A stretch of 64,000 nt of DNA from Nitrospirota bacterium (lineage in GTDB: Bacteria; Nitrospirota; Thermodesulfovibrionia; Thermodesulfovibrionales; Dissulfurispiraceae). The position numbers and the translations under genes are program-made. Positions 8,329 to 17,332 of the stretch are shown here, piece after piece (the first letter of the stretch is position 1; every line of letters starts with the position of its first letter). The notes beneath the pieces were generated by a model. That model searched no databases and was not told the origin of the DNA. It saw nothing but the letters and a program-made list of their open reading frames with translations. The stretch covers positions 1-64,000 of the forward strand of contig JAMCVZ010000041.1 in NCBI GenBank assembly GCA_023476565.1. Reading direction: 5' to 3'.

Positions 8329-8664
8329 ATGACGAAAGTAATCATAAATCCTGGGGCGTGCGGAATGCCCGCCGCCGTGGAGCTCGAGAAAAAGGACGGG
8401 AAGACCTTCGCGGTAAAAATAACATCCGAATGCGCGATGGTTGAAAAACTGGGCAGAGAAATCGCCGAGCTTACCTTGATGGACGCGTTCAAAAGGCTTC
8501 TCGACAACCCGGTATACAAAAAGGGGGCGACATGCCTCAGGCATGTTGCCTGTCCCGTACCTTCGGGGATACTGAAAGCCCTTGAGGTGGAAGCAGGGCT
8601 CAATCTGCCGAAAGATGTCAGCATTGTATTTGTCAAAGATGAGGCGCCGGAGGAGAATAAATAA
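8329..8664 (+). CDS. Small conserved Cys-containing protein associated with methyltransferase operons
   Basis: A 111-residue protein from ATG 8329 (ACAAGGAA just upstream). A TTG 24 bases earlier is less likely. It contains INPGACGMP near the N-terminus and a later pair of cysteines in GATCLRHVACPVPSG, which could bind a metal or cluster. I recognise it only as a small protein type that tends to accompany corrinoid methyltransferase genes. No function can be assigned. A family-D repeat separates it from the RACE gene. Confidence 0.65.
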   Translation: MTKVIINPGACGMPAAVELEKKDGKTFAVKITSECAMVEKLGREIAELTLMDAFKRLLDNPVYKKGATCLRHVACPVPSGILKALEVEAGLNLPKDVSIVFVKDEAPEENK

Positions 8665-8769
8665 AGACAGCTCCTTTCAAAATGTATTTTCCGACTGATC
8701 GGGAGGGCCCGGGGATTGGATATTTGCCTAAGGTTTAATTACGGGCTTCCACAAAAGACCTGGAGCAAT

Positions 8770-9453
8770 ATGGGAACGCTTCTATCATTGGGTTATTATG
8801 CAGCCACACTGGCCTTTTTGGGCGGTATACTCTCACGCTTCCTGATCCTGTGGAAAGCGTACAGGTCGATGGGGCCGGTCATGACATCCAGGCCGAAAAT
8901 GACGCCCGCCGCATTCATTAAGGCGGCAGGAGATATGGTGTTCCTCGGCAGGCTCCTTAAAGTACATGATGTCCTGTGGGCGGGTGAATGGATTTTTCAC
9001 TGGTCCCTTGTCCTTGTGGTCCTCAGGCATTTACGCTACTTTTTCAATCCTGTTCCCGGCTGGATAGCCTTTATCCAGCCCGCCGGGATCATTGCGGGCT
9101 GCGTACTTCCCCTTGCGTTGATCTATATACTGACCGTCAAGCTGGTCATAGAGAAAGGATACGCCCCGTCCTATAACTTCTTCCTCCTCGCCCTCATCCT
9201 CCTTACAGGGGGAACAGGGCTTCTCCTCAGAACGGCGTTCAGAACCGATATCACGCAGGTAAAAATATTTGTCCTGGGGATTTTGAGTTTCAGGCCCGAA
9301 GCGGCGCCCGGCGGGCTTTTATTTATTGTGCATTACATGCTCGTTCTTCTCCTGGTGCTTTACCTTCCCTCTCACATATTCACCGCTCCGTTTGTCATGC
9401 TGGACGCGCGGGAGCGCGAGGAAGAACTGAAAAGGCTGATACATGAAGAATAG
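8770..9453 (+). CDS. HdrE/NarI-like membrane cytochrome b subunit
   Basis: An integral membrane protein of about 227 residues with five predicted helices, of the nitrate reductase gamma/HdrE/DsrM type. Paired histidines suited to heme b ligation occur in IFHWSLVLVVLRHLRYF and in IVHYMLVLLL...SHIF. It overlaps the HdrD-like gene by 11 bases, so the two should form a quinone- or thiol-linked membrane complex. ATG 8770 follows CTGGAG and is preferred. A TTG at 8716 after GGGAGG would add 18 residues. DsrM is longer, which argues against a DsrMK pair. Confidence 0.8.
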   Translation: MGTLLSLGYYAATLAFLGGILSRFLILWKAYRSMGPVMTSRPKMTPAAFIKAAGDMVFLGRLLKVHDVLWAGEWIFHWSLVLVVLRHLRYFFNPVPGWIAFIQPAGIIAGCVLPLALIYILTVKLVIEKGYAPSYNFFLLALILLTGGTGLLLRTAFRTDITQVKIFVLGILSFRPEAAPGGLLFIVHYMLVLLLVLYLPSHIFTAPFVMLDAREREEELKRLIHEE

Positions 9454-10711
9454 GAAAAACGGTCTCCGGCCGGCAGTCAAAAGTCGGCAGTCAAAAGATA
9501 AGAACGAAAAATCCTTCACGCGGTATCTTACGCCGCAGCAGCTCATGGAGCTTGATGCCTGCACGCAGTGCGGCGAATGCCTTAAACACTGTCCTGTTCA
9601 GGATGTGACCGGCAATCCCGCCGTATCACCGCCGGAGAAGATCCGCCTCTTCAAGGAGTTCATAAAAGCGACTGAAGGGCTTAAAGCCAGACTGTTAGGC
9701 GCCGGGGCTGTTGACCGCAAGCTCCTCGAGGATTTTACCAAAGCGGTTTATGAATGCACTACCTGCGGCGCCTGCGGGCAGAACTGCACGGTGGGCATCT
9801 TTACCCAGCGGCTCTGGCCCATGTTGAGGAAGGAGATGGTGAGGCGGGGGCTCGGCCCTGTGGGGGCGCAGGCAAAAATGCCCGAAGTCGTCCGGGATAC
9901 AGGAAATCCTTATAACAAACCGGCTGCGGAACGGTATGCTCCGTGGTTCCCCGACATAAAACTTGCGGAAAGAGCCGATATCGCCTACTACGCGGGGTGT
10001 ACGGGCGCCTACGATGCGCAGCCCATGGTTAGAGGCGATGTGCTTGTCCTCGGCGCGATCGGAGAGCCGTTCACGATGCTGCCTCCCGGGGATGAGATAT
10101 GCTGCGGCTTTCCCCTGTTTATCACCGGCCAGCATGATATGCTTGAGGACCTTACCAGGAGACTCGTTAATGCATACAAAGCAAAGGGGGTTAAAACGCT
10201 TCTGTGCTCATGCCCCTGCTGCGTGAATATGATGACGCGGGAATGGCCGTTACTTTATGGAGATAGACTGCCGTTCAGGATACGTCATATAACACAATTC
10301 GTTACGAAGGCGATGGAGGGAGGCAAGGTGCGGTTTAAAGGAGAATGGAAAGAGAGAGTTATTTATCACGATCCCTGCTATTTGAGCAGGGGGGTCGGCG
10401 TGATCGAAGAGCCAAGGGTCGTCCTCAGAAATATTCCGGGCCTTGAACTTCTGGAATTCGACAGGCACGGCCTTAACTCGCAGTGCTGCGGGGCAGGCGG
10501 CGCCACGCGCAAGATCTTTCATGAAAATGCCGTTGCAATGGGAAGGCTGATCATCGACGAGGCTGTAGACAAGAAGGCCGACAGGCTCATCCTCAGTTGT
10601 CCCGCGTGCTACGCAAAGGTAAACGAAGCGCTCGAAGGGCATGATAAGAAGATAACAATAACCGACATTATGGAGTTGCTCTCCAGGGTCATAGAGAAAG
10701 AGAGGTCATGA
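9443..10711 (+). CDS. HdrD-like iron-sulfur protein (two 4Fe-4S plus two CCG domains)
   Basis: A 422-residue protein. Residues about 35-125 hold two ferredoxin motifs, CTQCGECLKHCP and CTTCGACGQNC. Two cysteine-rich CCG domains follow: GCTGAYD...ICCGFP...CSCPCC and DPCYLSRG...QCCGAGG...CPACY. This is the layout of heterodisulfide reductase HdrD, where CCG domains carry the cluster that cleaves disulfides, and of related oxidoreductases such as GlpC and LutA. Paired with the HdrE-like subunit it should exchange electrons between the membrane quinone pool and a cytoplasmic disulfide or electron carrier. The start overlaps the upstream gene and the stop overlaps the transporter gene (ATGA). Confidence 0.85.
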   Translation: MKNRKNGLRPAVKSRQSKDKNEKSFTRYLTPQQLMELDACTQCGECLKHCPVQDVTGNPAVSPPEKIRLFKEFIKATEGLKARLLGAGAVDRKLLEDFTKAVYECTTCGACGQNCTVGIFTQRLWPMLRKEMVRRGLGPVGAQAKMPEVVRDTGNPYNKPAAERYAPWFPDIKLAERADIAYYAGCTGAYDAQPMVRGDVLVLGAIGEPFTMLPPGDEICCGFPLFITGQHDMLEDLTRRLVNAYKAKGVKTLLCSCPCCVNMMTREWPLLYGDRLPFRIRHITQFVTKAMEGGKVRFKGEWKERVIYHDPCYLSRGVGVIEEPRVVLRNIPGLELLEFDRHGLNSQCCGAGGATRKIFHENAVAMGRLIIDEAVDKKADRLILSCPACYAKVNEALEGHDKKITITDIMELLSRVIEKERS

Positions 10712-11751
10712 TGATAACGGGGTCTGTATTGAACATTATAAGGAACTGCAGAAAGAATGCCGTACCGGGAGTGCCGGCTGTATTCCTCCTGGCGATGATG
10801 CTCATTATCAATTTAGCGGGATTTTCATCAGCCGCCCCCCAAAAAGTCCGCCTCGGTTATCTGCGCAACGATCTGCATCATCTCGCAGCATGGGTAGCGA
10901 TCGAGAAGGGCTTTTTCAAGGATGAGGGAATCGCGGTTGAGGTGGCGGGCATTTTCAATGCCGGTCCTGAAGAGATGAGCGCATTCGCTTCAAAAAGTAT
11001 TGATATGGGATATCTCGGCATTGCGCCGAGCATAACGGGGTTAGCGAATAAATCTGCACGCGTCAGGGCGCTTTCCCTGGCAAACGCCGAGGGCTCGGCC
11101 ATAGTCGTCAAAAAAGATTCCGTAATAAAAGACATCAAGGGGCTCGTCAATAAAACCGTTGCCATTCCAGGCTATGCGACAGTTCAGGATTTCCTGCTCA
11201 GGAAGGCCCTTGAGGCTGCCGGGATTGATCCCAAAAAGGTAAACATAATCGCAATAAAGCCTCCGGAGATGATTTCGGCCCTGGGCTCAGGCCAGATAGA
11301 TGCGTTTATTGCATGGGAACCGCATCCTTCAAAGGCGGTGACCATGGGCATCGGCAGGGTGCTTCTCCCTTCATCCAGAATATGGACCGGCCACCCCTGC
11401 TGTATCGTGGCGGCCGAGGATTCTTTCCTTAAAAACAACCCCGGAACAGTCAGGGCTTTTCTGAAAGCCCATGCACGGGCAACCGAATACATCAGGAAGA
11501 ACCCGGCGGATGCCATCAAAATCGGCGTTAAATTTACCGGCATGGATGAGGCGACCGTGCGGGAGGCCCTGGGGAACATCAAATATCATAATCATATCGA
11601 AGAGCGCGATTTAAAAGAGTATGTGCATTATCTCCTCGGGTTCGGATACATAAAGCCTGTTTCCGCAGACGCGCTTATAGGAGAATACATGGATGCCGGA
11701 TCACCGGGCACTCCGCCGGACAAAGGACGGGGCATTGAGAAGCATGAATAA
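10708..11751 (+). CDS. NitT/TauT-type ABC transporter substrate-binding protein
   Basis: A 347-residue exported protein. The signal sequence has a hydrophobic core at about residues 25-43 ending SSAAPQ. The mature part matches the NMT1/SsuA-like fold: LGYLRNDLHHLAAWVAIEKGFF, GIAPSITGLA and AFIAWEPHPSKA. Such proteins bind sulfonates, nitrate, pyrimidine precursors or similar small anions. It overlaps the HdrD-like gene by four bases and the permease gene by eight, tying substrate uptake to the redox complex. The ligand cannot be read from sequence, and a methylated or sulfonated compound is a reasonable guess from context. Confidence 0.85.
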   Translation: MMITGSVLNIIRNCRKNAVPGVPAVFLLAMMLIINLAGFSSAAPQKVRLGYLRNDLHHLAAWVAIEKGFFKDEGIAVEVAGIFNAGPEEMSAFASKSIDMGYLGIAPSITGLANKSARVRALSLANAEGSAIVVKKDSVIKDIKGLVNKTVAIPGYATVQDFLLRKALEAAGIDPKKVNIIAIKPPEMISALGSGQIDAFIAWEPHPSKAVTMGIGRVLLPSSRIWTGHPCCIVAAEDSFLKNNPGTVRAFLKAHARATEYIRKNPADAIKIGVKFTGMDEATVREALGNIKYHNHIEERDLKEYVHYLLGFGYIKPVSADALIGEYMDAGSPGTPPDKGRGIEKHE

Positions 11752-12502
11752 ATTTTTATGGTATGTTCCGGTCCTCTCCGCTGTCGCAGCGTGGCAGATA
11801 CTGTCCTCTGCCGGTGTGATACCGGAGACCAGGCTGCCATCCCCTTTGAATATTGCGAATGGTCTTACGGAGCTCCTGACCACAGGGCTTCCGCCGGGGT
11901 TTACCCTTGCAAGCCACTGCATAGCCAGTCTTAAGAGAGTCCTGAGCGGCATGGCGCTGGCGCTCGTCACCGCCCTGCCCCTGGGCGTTCTTATGGGCTA
12001 CTGGAACTGGATGCGCAACGTCCTCCGCCCGTTTGTCGAGCTCGTGAGGCCTATACCGCCTCTTGCCTGGGTCCCCTTAGCCATACTCTGGTTCGGCATC
12101 GGCGACGGCGCTGCGTCGTTCATTATTTTTCTCGGCTCGTTTTTCCCCATACTGATTAATACCATGACCGGGGTCTCGTCCATAAACAAGAGGCTTGTCG
12201 AAATGTCCATACTTCTCGGGGCCGGCAAGAGCGATCTCTTTGCAAAGGTATTCATTCCCGGGGCCATGCCGTCCATTATCGCCGGCATCAGGATCGCGCT
12301 GGGGATCGGGTGGATGACCCTCGTGGCCGCCGAATTTACCGGGGTCAAAAGCGGATACGGCCTCGGGTACATGATCATGACCGCACGGGACATACAAAGG
12401 GCCGACCAGATCATTGCGGGCATGTTCGTTATAGGATTGATAGGATATGGGATGGACTGGGCGGTCCGGAGGATCGAAACAAGGATGTTGAGATGGAGAT
12501 GA
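11744..12502 (+). CDS. NitT/TauT-type ABC transporter permease
   Basis: About 252 residues with six hydrophobic helices. The conserved cytoplasmic EAA loop appears as GAGKSDLFAKVFIPGAMPSI, typical of SsuC/TauC permeases. The start chosen is ATG 11744 (MNKFLWYVPVL), which overlaps the upstream gene by eight bases. An earlier in-frame ATG at 11693 would overlap by 59 bases and add a charged stretch before the first helix. It forms the membrane channel with the flanking binding protein and ATPase. Confidence 0.88.
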   Translation: MNKFLWYVPVLSAVAAWQILSSAGVIPETRLPSPLNIANGLTELLTTGLPPGFTLASHCIASLKRVLSGMALALVTALPLGVLMGYWNWMRNVLRPFVELVRPIPPLAWVPLAILWFGIGDGAASFIIFLGSFFPILINTMTGVSSINKRLVEMSILLGAGKSDLFAKVFIPGAMPSIIAGIRIALGIGWMTLVAAEFTGVKSGYGLGYMIMTARDIQRADQIIAGMFVIGLIGYGMDWAVRRIETRMLRWR

Positions 12503-12505
12503 CGG

Positions 12506-13288
12506 GTGGAACTTAAGATTACCGACATATCAAAATCATTCACAAGCACCACAGGCGAAAGAATAGAGGCGTTAAGGCATATTTCCTTTACCGCATCGGA
12601 GGGCAGGTTTATCTGCATCATCGGTCCCAGCGGGTGCGGCAAAACTACCCTCCTCAGAATAATCTCAGGGCTCGAACCGTCAGGGGAAAACGGCATAATG
12701 CTCGGGGAAAGGGAACTGAACTCCCCGACAAATGAGATCGGGTACATTTTCCAGGAGCCGACGCTCTTCCCCTGGAGGACCCTTCTCAAAAACGTCGGGT
12801 TCGGGCTTGAGATCGCCGGCGTTGAGAAACACCTGCGGAGGCAAAGGGCCATGGCCGCGCTTGAGCTTGTCGAGCTCCAGGATTTCGGGGACTTCTATCC
12901 GAAAGAGATATCAGGGGGGATGAAGCAGCGGGTTGCGCTGGCTATGGCATTGGTGGTTGAGCCGAAGGTGCTGCTTATGGACGAGCCGTTCGCGTCCCTC
13001 GACTGCCAGACACGGAACCATATGCAGGCGGCGCTCCTCCGCATATGGGAGAAGACCGGGAAAACCGTGATATTCGTAACCCATAACGTTGAGGAGGCCG
13101 CATTCCTCGGAGATGAGATAATCTGCCTGACATCACGCCCCGCTCAAATAAAAAAAGTGGTAAAGGTGCCCCTGTCCAGGCCGCGCGACAGGACAAGCCC
13201 GGAGCTGAACACGATAAGAAAGGAAATCCTCACCTTCCTTGAGGAAGAGAGGAAGGCAGGCAGATTAAGTGTCGGTGCCAGTGATTAG
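12506..13288 (+). CDS. NitT/TauT-type ABC transporter ATP-binding protein
   Basis: A 260-residue ABC ATPase beginning at a GTG three bases after the permease stop. Walker A is GPSGCGKTT, the Q-loop is IFQEPTLFPW, the signature is SGGMKQR, Walker B is LLMDEPFASLD and the switch His is in FVTHNVEEA. This is the SsuB/TauB type. The last seven codons (LSVGASD) and the stop codon lie inside a family-A repeat, so the C-terminus seems to have been reshaped by repeat insertion. This does not touch the catalytic core. Confidence 0.9.
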   Translation: MELKITDISKSFTSTTGERIEALRHISFTASEGRFICIIGPSGCGKTTLLRIISGLEPSGENGIMLGERELNSPTNEIGYIFQEPTLFPWRTLLKNVGFGLEIAGVEKHLRRQRAMAALELVELQDFGDFYPKEISGGMKQRVALAMALVVEPKVLLMDEPFASLDCQTRNHMQAALLRIWEKTGKTVIFVTHNVEEAAFLGDEIICLTSRPAQIKKVVKVPLSRPRDRTSPELNTIRKEILTFLEEERKAGRLSVGASD

Positions 13289-13375
13289 TGTCGGTAAGAG
13301 GAATGGAAAAACCTTTTAACCGGCACTGACACTAAACACTGACACCGTTTTACTGACACCGTTTTACCGACACTT
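13268..13375. repeat. Dispersed repeat family A, copy 2, overlapping the ABC ATPase stop
   Basis: GTGTCGGTGCCAGTGATTAG, then CCGGCACTGACACTAAACAC and two tandem ACTGACACCGTTTT-like units. The arms are inverted relative to one another. The first arm encodes the last residues and stop codon of the upstream ABC ATPase. The rest fills the gap before the cysteate synthase gene. Confidence 0.75.
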
Positions 13376-13389
13376 CAAAAGGAGCGCTC

Positions 13390-14631
13390 ATGAGTCATTT
13401 TACCATCAGATGCAAAGAGTGCGGCGCCGAGCTGAAAGAAGTATATTGCGCCTTTTGCGAGCATTGCCGGAACGCCCTGCTGAGCACTGAATACAGGGAC
13501 CCCGGGTTCAAGGAAAACCCGGGAAGCGGCATATGGAGATTCAACTGGCTTCCTGTCCACACACCCCGCTTCGCCCAGGCAGGACCGGTCGTGTACAAAT
13601 CACAGGGACTTTCCGGATACCTCGGGCTTGAAAACCTTTACATAGCCTTTAACGGCTACTGGCCCGAAAGAGGGGCACAACTCCAGACCTGTACGTTCAA
13701 GGAGTTTGAGGCGGCAGTCGTCCTGCAAAACGCAATGGAAAACGGGATAAGCGGCCTCACTGTAGCCTCGGCAGGGAACACTGCGCGGGCATTTTCGCAT
13801 CTTTCCTCACTATCCGGATACCCGGTGATCATCGTTGTGCCTGGCATGTGCCTGACGGAGATGTGGTACCTTGAAAGCTCCCCGAAAATGCCCACCCTAG
13901 CGATTGGAGACGGCGATTACTCGGATTCTATTGATGTGGCGAGGAAGATAGCCTCTCTCATGAATATGCCCTTTGAGGGCGGGGTGAAGAACATCGCAAA
14001 AAGAGACGGCCTCGGCGTGGTGCTGCTCGAAGCGGTTGCGACTATCGGAAAGCTTCCCGATCACTATGTTCAGGCCGTCGGCAGCGGCGCCGGCGCAATC
14101 GGCATAGGGGAGATGTCCGAACGCTTTATAAGGGACGGGAGATTCGGCTCCAGGCTGCCGAAGCTCCATCTTGCACAAAACCTGCCGTTTGCGCCGATGA
14201 CGAAGGCATGGCAGAAAGGAAGCCGCGAGCTCTTTACAGAGGACCTCGACCCTGCATTAATCGCGGAGATAACAACACGGGTACTTTCAACCCGTTACCC
14301 GGCATACTCGATCAAAGGCGGTGTATATGACGCGCTCAAGGCAGCAGGTGGGAATATGTATGGCGTTAACAATGACGAGGTCTATGCCGCAACGGATCTC
14401 TTTGAAAGGACAGAGAGCATTGATATAGTTCCCGCTGCGGGCGTTGCAGTGGCCGCGCTCGCCAATGCAATCGCACGCAATGGAATTGGCAAGGCTGATA
14501 CCGTTTTGCTTAATATTACCGGAGGAGGAGAACAGAGATTGAGAAAAGACAGGGAGGTCCACAGGGTTGCCCCCCTTGTCGTATCAAAAGATATCCCGGA
14601 CAGCGAGATAGAGGAGCTGCTGCGCTGTTAG
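13390..14631 (+). CDS. Cysteate synthase homologue (PLP-dependent, threonine-synthase fold)
   Basis: The 413-residue protein resembles archaeal cysteate synthase, which makes L-cysteate from O-phosphoserine and sulfite as the first committed step of one coenzyme M route. It opens with a Cys-rich segment (Cys8, 11, 20, 23, 26). AGPVVYKSQGL and FNGYWPERGA match that family, and TCTFKEFEA holds the likely PLP lysine (Lys104). ASAGNTARAF binds the phosphate. Near-relatives include threonine synthase, but the Cys-rich start and YWPE motif favour cysteate synthase. AAAAGGAGC precedes the ATG. Cysteate gives sulfopyruvate on transamination, the substrate of ComDE at 33047-34186. Confidence 0.8.
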   Translation: MSHFTIRCKECGAELKEVYCAFCEHCRNALLSTEYRDPGFKENPGSGIWRFNWLPVHTPRFAQAGPVVYKSQGLSGYLGLENLYIAFNGYWPERGAQLQTCTFKEFEAAVVLQNAMENGISGLTVASAGNTARAFSHLSSLSGYPVIIVVPGMCLTEMWYLESSPKMPTLAIGDGDYSDSIDVARKIASLMNMPFEGGVKNIAKRDGLGVVLLEAVATIGKLPDHYVQAVGSGAGAIGIGEMSERFIRDGRFGSRLPKLHLAQNLPFAPMTKAWQKGSRELFTEDLDPALIAEITTRVLSTRYPAYSIKGGVYDALKAAGGNMYGVNNDEVYAATDLFERTESIDIVPAAGVAVAALANAIARNGIGKADTVLLNITGGGEQRLRKDREVHRVAPLVVSKDIPDSEIEELLRC

Positions 14632-14727
14632 ACAACCTGCTGCAAAACAAAAACCTGGAAAAACCAAAGCTCCCTGCATAACAGGTCTGGAACATCCCTC
14701 CTTTTCTCATCTTAACAGAATGTTCAC

Positions 14728-16374
14728 CTATACCTTGAATTGGGCCACAACCCGCTGCAGGCCGGATGAGAGCCTGGCCAGGTCGGCTGCTGATTTCGCT
14801 ATCTGCCCGGAGCTCGAGGAGGTCTCTTTTGAAACAGACGCTATCATGTCGATGTCCCCGCTTATCTGCTCCGATGTCGTAGACATCTCTTCCGTTGCCG
14901 AGGCTATCTGCTGGACCATGGACTGCAGGCCCTCCACGCTGCTCACTATGCTGTGCAGCGCACTGCCTGCCTTGGTGGAGAATTCGACCCCGATCTCCAC
15001 TCTCTTCGTCCCGCTGTCCATATTCTCTACAGCTCTCTCAACCTCGTTCTGAATCGCGCCGATCATCCCGCCTATCTCCGCAGTCGCCTTGGATGTCCTT
15101 TCCGCCAGCTTTCTCACCTCATCCGCAACCACCGCAAATCCCCTCCCCTGCTCCCCTGCCCGTGCGGCCTCGATCGCCGCATTCAATGCAAGGAGGTTCG
15201 TCTGGTCAGCTATGTCTTTGATGACATCAATAATGTCCCCGATCTGCCTTGAGCGGTCCCCGAGGTCCGACATGAGCTTTGCAGATTCGTTGACGGTATC
15301 CGCGATCGCCTTGACCTCTTGAACCGACCTGCTCACGATTTCCTCGCCGTCTTTTGCTATCCTCGTCGTCTCAACTGCCGAGGAGGCCATGTTCGAGGAG
15401 TTTTTTGCTATGTCCACGACGGTCTGCGACATCTCTTCAGACGACGCGGCTATCTGGGAGGCCCTCGTCGACTGTTCTGTCATGCCTCTGGACATCTGCT
15501 CGGAGCTGGCGCTTAACTCCTGGCTTGCCGAGGCAAGGTTGTCTGCCGCGGATTTGGTCTCTGCGAGCACAGACTTCAGTTTCTCATCCATCGTCTTTAT
15601 GGCTGAAAGCAATTGGCCGATTTCATCATCGGATACAACTTCGACCTCCTGGGTCAGGTCCCCTTCAGCGATCTTCTGGGTCACCTGGATGGCCTCTTTA
15701 ATCGAAGTGGTGATAAGCCTGGTTATTATCAGGCTGATTACGACAGATATTGCTATCGAAACCGCCAGCACAAGGACAAAGATTACCGATGCCGAGTTGA
15801 AACTCTTGAGGGAGAATTCATATTGCTCTTTGCTCAGCCTGTTTTCAAGCTCCAGCAAATCGTGCAGGCTTTTATTCAACACCTGATATTTGTCATCGAC
15901 GGTTACCATGTACATGGTGGCCGTATTGAGATCGGAGCTTGCAAGATCAATGGCCGCAGCAGCGGTCTTCCTGTACTCCGTGAAATCCTTCAGCACGGTC
16001 TGAAGCAGGTTCTGCTCTTCCTTCGTAAGGCCCTTCTTCTGGAGGATTTTCTTTATGGAGGCGTCGGTCCTCTCTATAGTGTCCAACTGCTCTTTCCCGA
16101 GCAGGTCGATCTTCTTTTTCTCATACGCCGCATTGGCCCAGTTGATTATCTTGTATATATTTGCATGCACATTTGCAATGTCCTTGACAATCGTGGCGCT
16201 CACCTGGTAATTATTGAACCGGTTGTTGAAAATATCCTCAATCGCCCTCTTTTGATTCGACATGCTGATATAGGATACCAGTCCGGAAATCAAGAGAAAG
16301 AATATAACTGATAGGGGAGCAACCAGGATTTTTTTGGACAATCTCAAATTTCTGAAGAAATGCTTCATGCTCAT
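14728..16374 (-). CDS. Methyl-accepting chemotaxis protein
   Basis: A 548-residue chemoreceptor. A first transmembrane helix at about 17-37 is followed by a periplasmic four-helix-bundle-like sensor domain (to about 195). A second helix (about 198-220), a HAMP linker and the cytoplasmic coiled coil follow. The hairpin tip shows the CheA/CheW-contact signature [20 protein letters not shown]. It is convergent with the cysteate synthase gene. Its position between two sulfonate-type transporter operons suggests it may sense a related substrate, which is inference. No Cache domain is fused to it, but a free Cache protein is encoded next door. Confidence 0.93.
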   Translation of the reverse strand: MSMKHFFRNLRLSKKILVAPLSVIFFLLISGLVSYISMSNQKRAIEDIFNNRFNNYQVSATIVKDIANVHANIYKIINWANAAYEKKKIDLLGKEQLDTIERTDASIKKILQKKGLTKEEQNLLQTVLKDFTEYRKTAAAAIDLASSDLNTATMYMVTVDDKYQVLNKSLHDLLELENRLSKEQYEFSLKSFNSASVIFVLVLAVSIAISVVISLIITRLITTSIKEAIQVTQKIAEGDLTQEVEVVSDDEIGQLLSAIKTMDEKLKSVLAETKSAADNLASASQELSASSEQMSRGMTEQSTRASQIAASSEEMSQTVVDIAKNSSNMASSAVETTRIAKDGEEIVSRSVQEVKAIADTVNESAKLMSDLGDRSRQIGDIIDVIKDIADQTNLLALNAAIEAARAGEQGRGFAVVADEVRKLAERTSKATAEIGGMIGAIQNEVERAVENMDSGTKRVEIGVEFSTKAGSALHSIVSSVEGLQSMVQQIASATEEMSTTSEQISGDIDMIASVSKETSSSSGQIAKSAADLARLSSGLQRVVAQFKV

Positions 16375-16390
16375 CTCCTTTTCTGAGTAA

Positions 16391-16468
16391 GGGGACAGTC
16401 CCTATTCTACGACTTCGCTTCTTCGTCCGTGGTAAACCACCTACTGTTGGTAAATAGGGACAGTCCCC
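16391..16468. repeat. Palindromic repeat family B, copy 1 (GGGGACAGTCCC)
   Basis: GGGGACAGTCCCTATT at 16391-16406 pairs with AATAGGGACAGTCCCC at 16453-16468. The loop contains CTACGACTTCG and is longer than in the other copies at 25210-25258 and 40136-40184. GGGACAGTCCC is itself palindromic, giving a REP-like double hairpin. It lies between the chemoreceptor and the Cache protein genes. Confidence 0.8.
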
Positions 16469-16536
16469 AGCGCAGGGAGAGCCCTGTTTAGCCATATGCA
16501 TTCCCTACGCCGGGATCAATTATAACCGGAATGATA

Positions 16537-16998
16537 CTATTTTTTGTAGGCGCCGCAGCCCACGATGAGATCTCCGTACCTTTCTATGTACATGGATTTC
16601 GGCTCGATCTTTTTGGTCACCGGATTGTTGAACTTGTACTCCTGCCAGAACCTGTCTTTCGTGCGCGCAAGCTCTACTTTCTCTCTGACAAGGGGTTTGC
16701 CGTCGGGATCTTTAAGGTCGATCATGTTTTTGCCGACCATCTTCGGATTCCCCCCGTGGGCAAGGCATTTGCCGTTAAAATCATAAACAGTTACATACAG
16801 ATCCCTGTCGACGAACTTCCCCTTCGGGTTGCTGATCTCTGCAAAGGCCTTCTCTTTCCCATGCTCCTTTATATACGCAATCGCCTTCTTGACCATTGCC
16901 TCAGCCTCGGCCTTGGTGCCATACTCTGCAGCAAAGGCCGCAACCGCAGTTCCTAAAAAGAAAGATAACATCAAACCAATCGCCAAAACCTTCTTCAT
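16537..16998 (-). CDS. Secreted single-Cache-domain sensor protein
   Basis: About 153 residues from ATG 16998 (preceded by AGGAGG), which gives the signal peptide MKKVLAIGLMLSFFLGTAVA ending in an AxA cleavage site. The mature part is a single Cache-type ligand-binding domain: KFVDRDLYVTVYDFNGKCLAHG, GKNMIDLKDPDGKPLV and IVGCGAYKK. Such domains usually bind small organic acids. Here there is no signalling domain, so it probably works as a free periplasmic ligand binder. The neighbouring chemoreceptor is a possible partner. Confidence 0.8.
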   Translation of the reverse strand: MKKVLAIGLMLSFFLGTAVAAFAAEYGTKAEAEAMVKKAIAYIKEHGKEKAFAEISNPKGKFVDRDLYVTVYDFNGKCLAHGGNPKMVGKNMIDLKDPDGKPLVREKVELARTKDRFWQEYKFNNPVTKKIEPKSMYIERYGDLIVGCGAYKK

Positions 16999-17332
16999 TT
17001 GTATCCTCCTGAACACGTGTGTCTTAAAGACCGCTTTCGTCTGTTTTTACTCTTCACCGGCATGACCCATATTTCCCTCTCTGAACTCTTTTCCCGATGC
17101 CTTGCCGAAAACATTATACAAAACTATGATCTCAAAAGAAAAGGAGCCTCTAATCAACTACAAATACTCATTTGTGATTCCTGCAGGGCTGGATCTCCGC
17201 CCCCCCTTACGTGGCGCCAGCCTTGAGATAGCGAAAGGCTGTGCCGATTACTGCAACTCCGAAAACCAATCTCAGCCTAAATTACCTGAAAAACTACCCA
17301 TCCAATTGCCGAAATTAAAGATTGGCAGGATT
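16999..17332. other. Intergenic region without a recognisable gene
   Basis: This gap of 334 bases lies between the Cache gene start and the end of the TSUP exporter gene, both on the minus strand. It must hold the Cache gene promoter. I see no clear -35/-10 pair, sigma-54 site, hairpin terminator or conserved ORF. Confidence 0.4.

Noticed and set aside
8770-10711. Interpretation of the HdrE/HdrD-like pair as DsrMK
   Set aside because: Both proteins are shorter than DsrM and DsrK, and the partners DsrJOP are absent.
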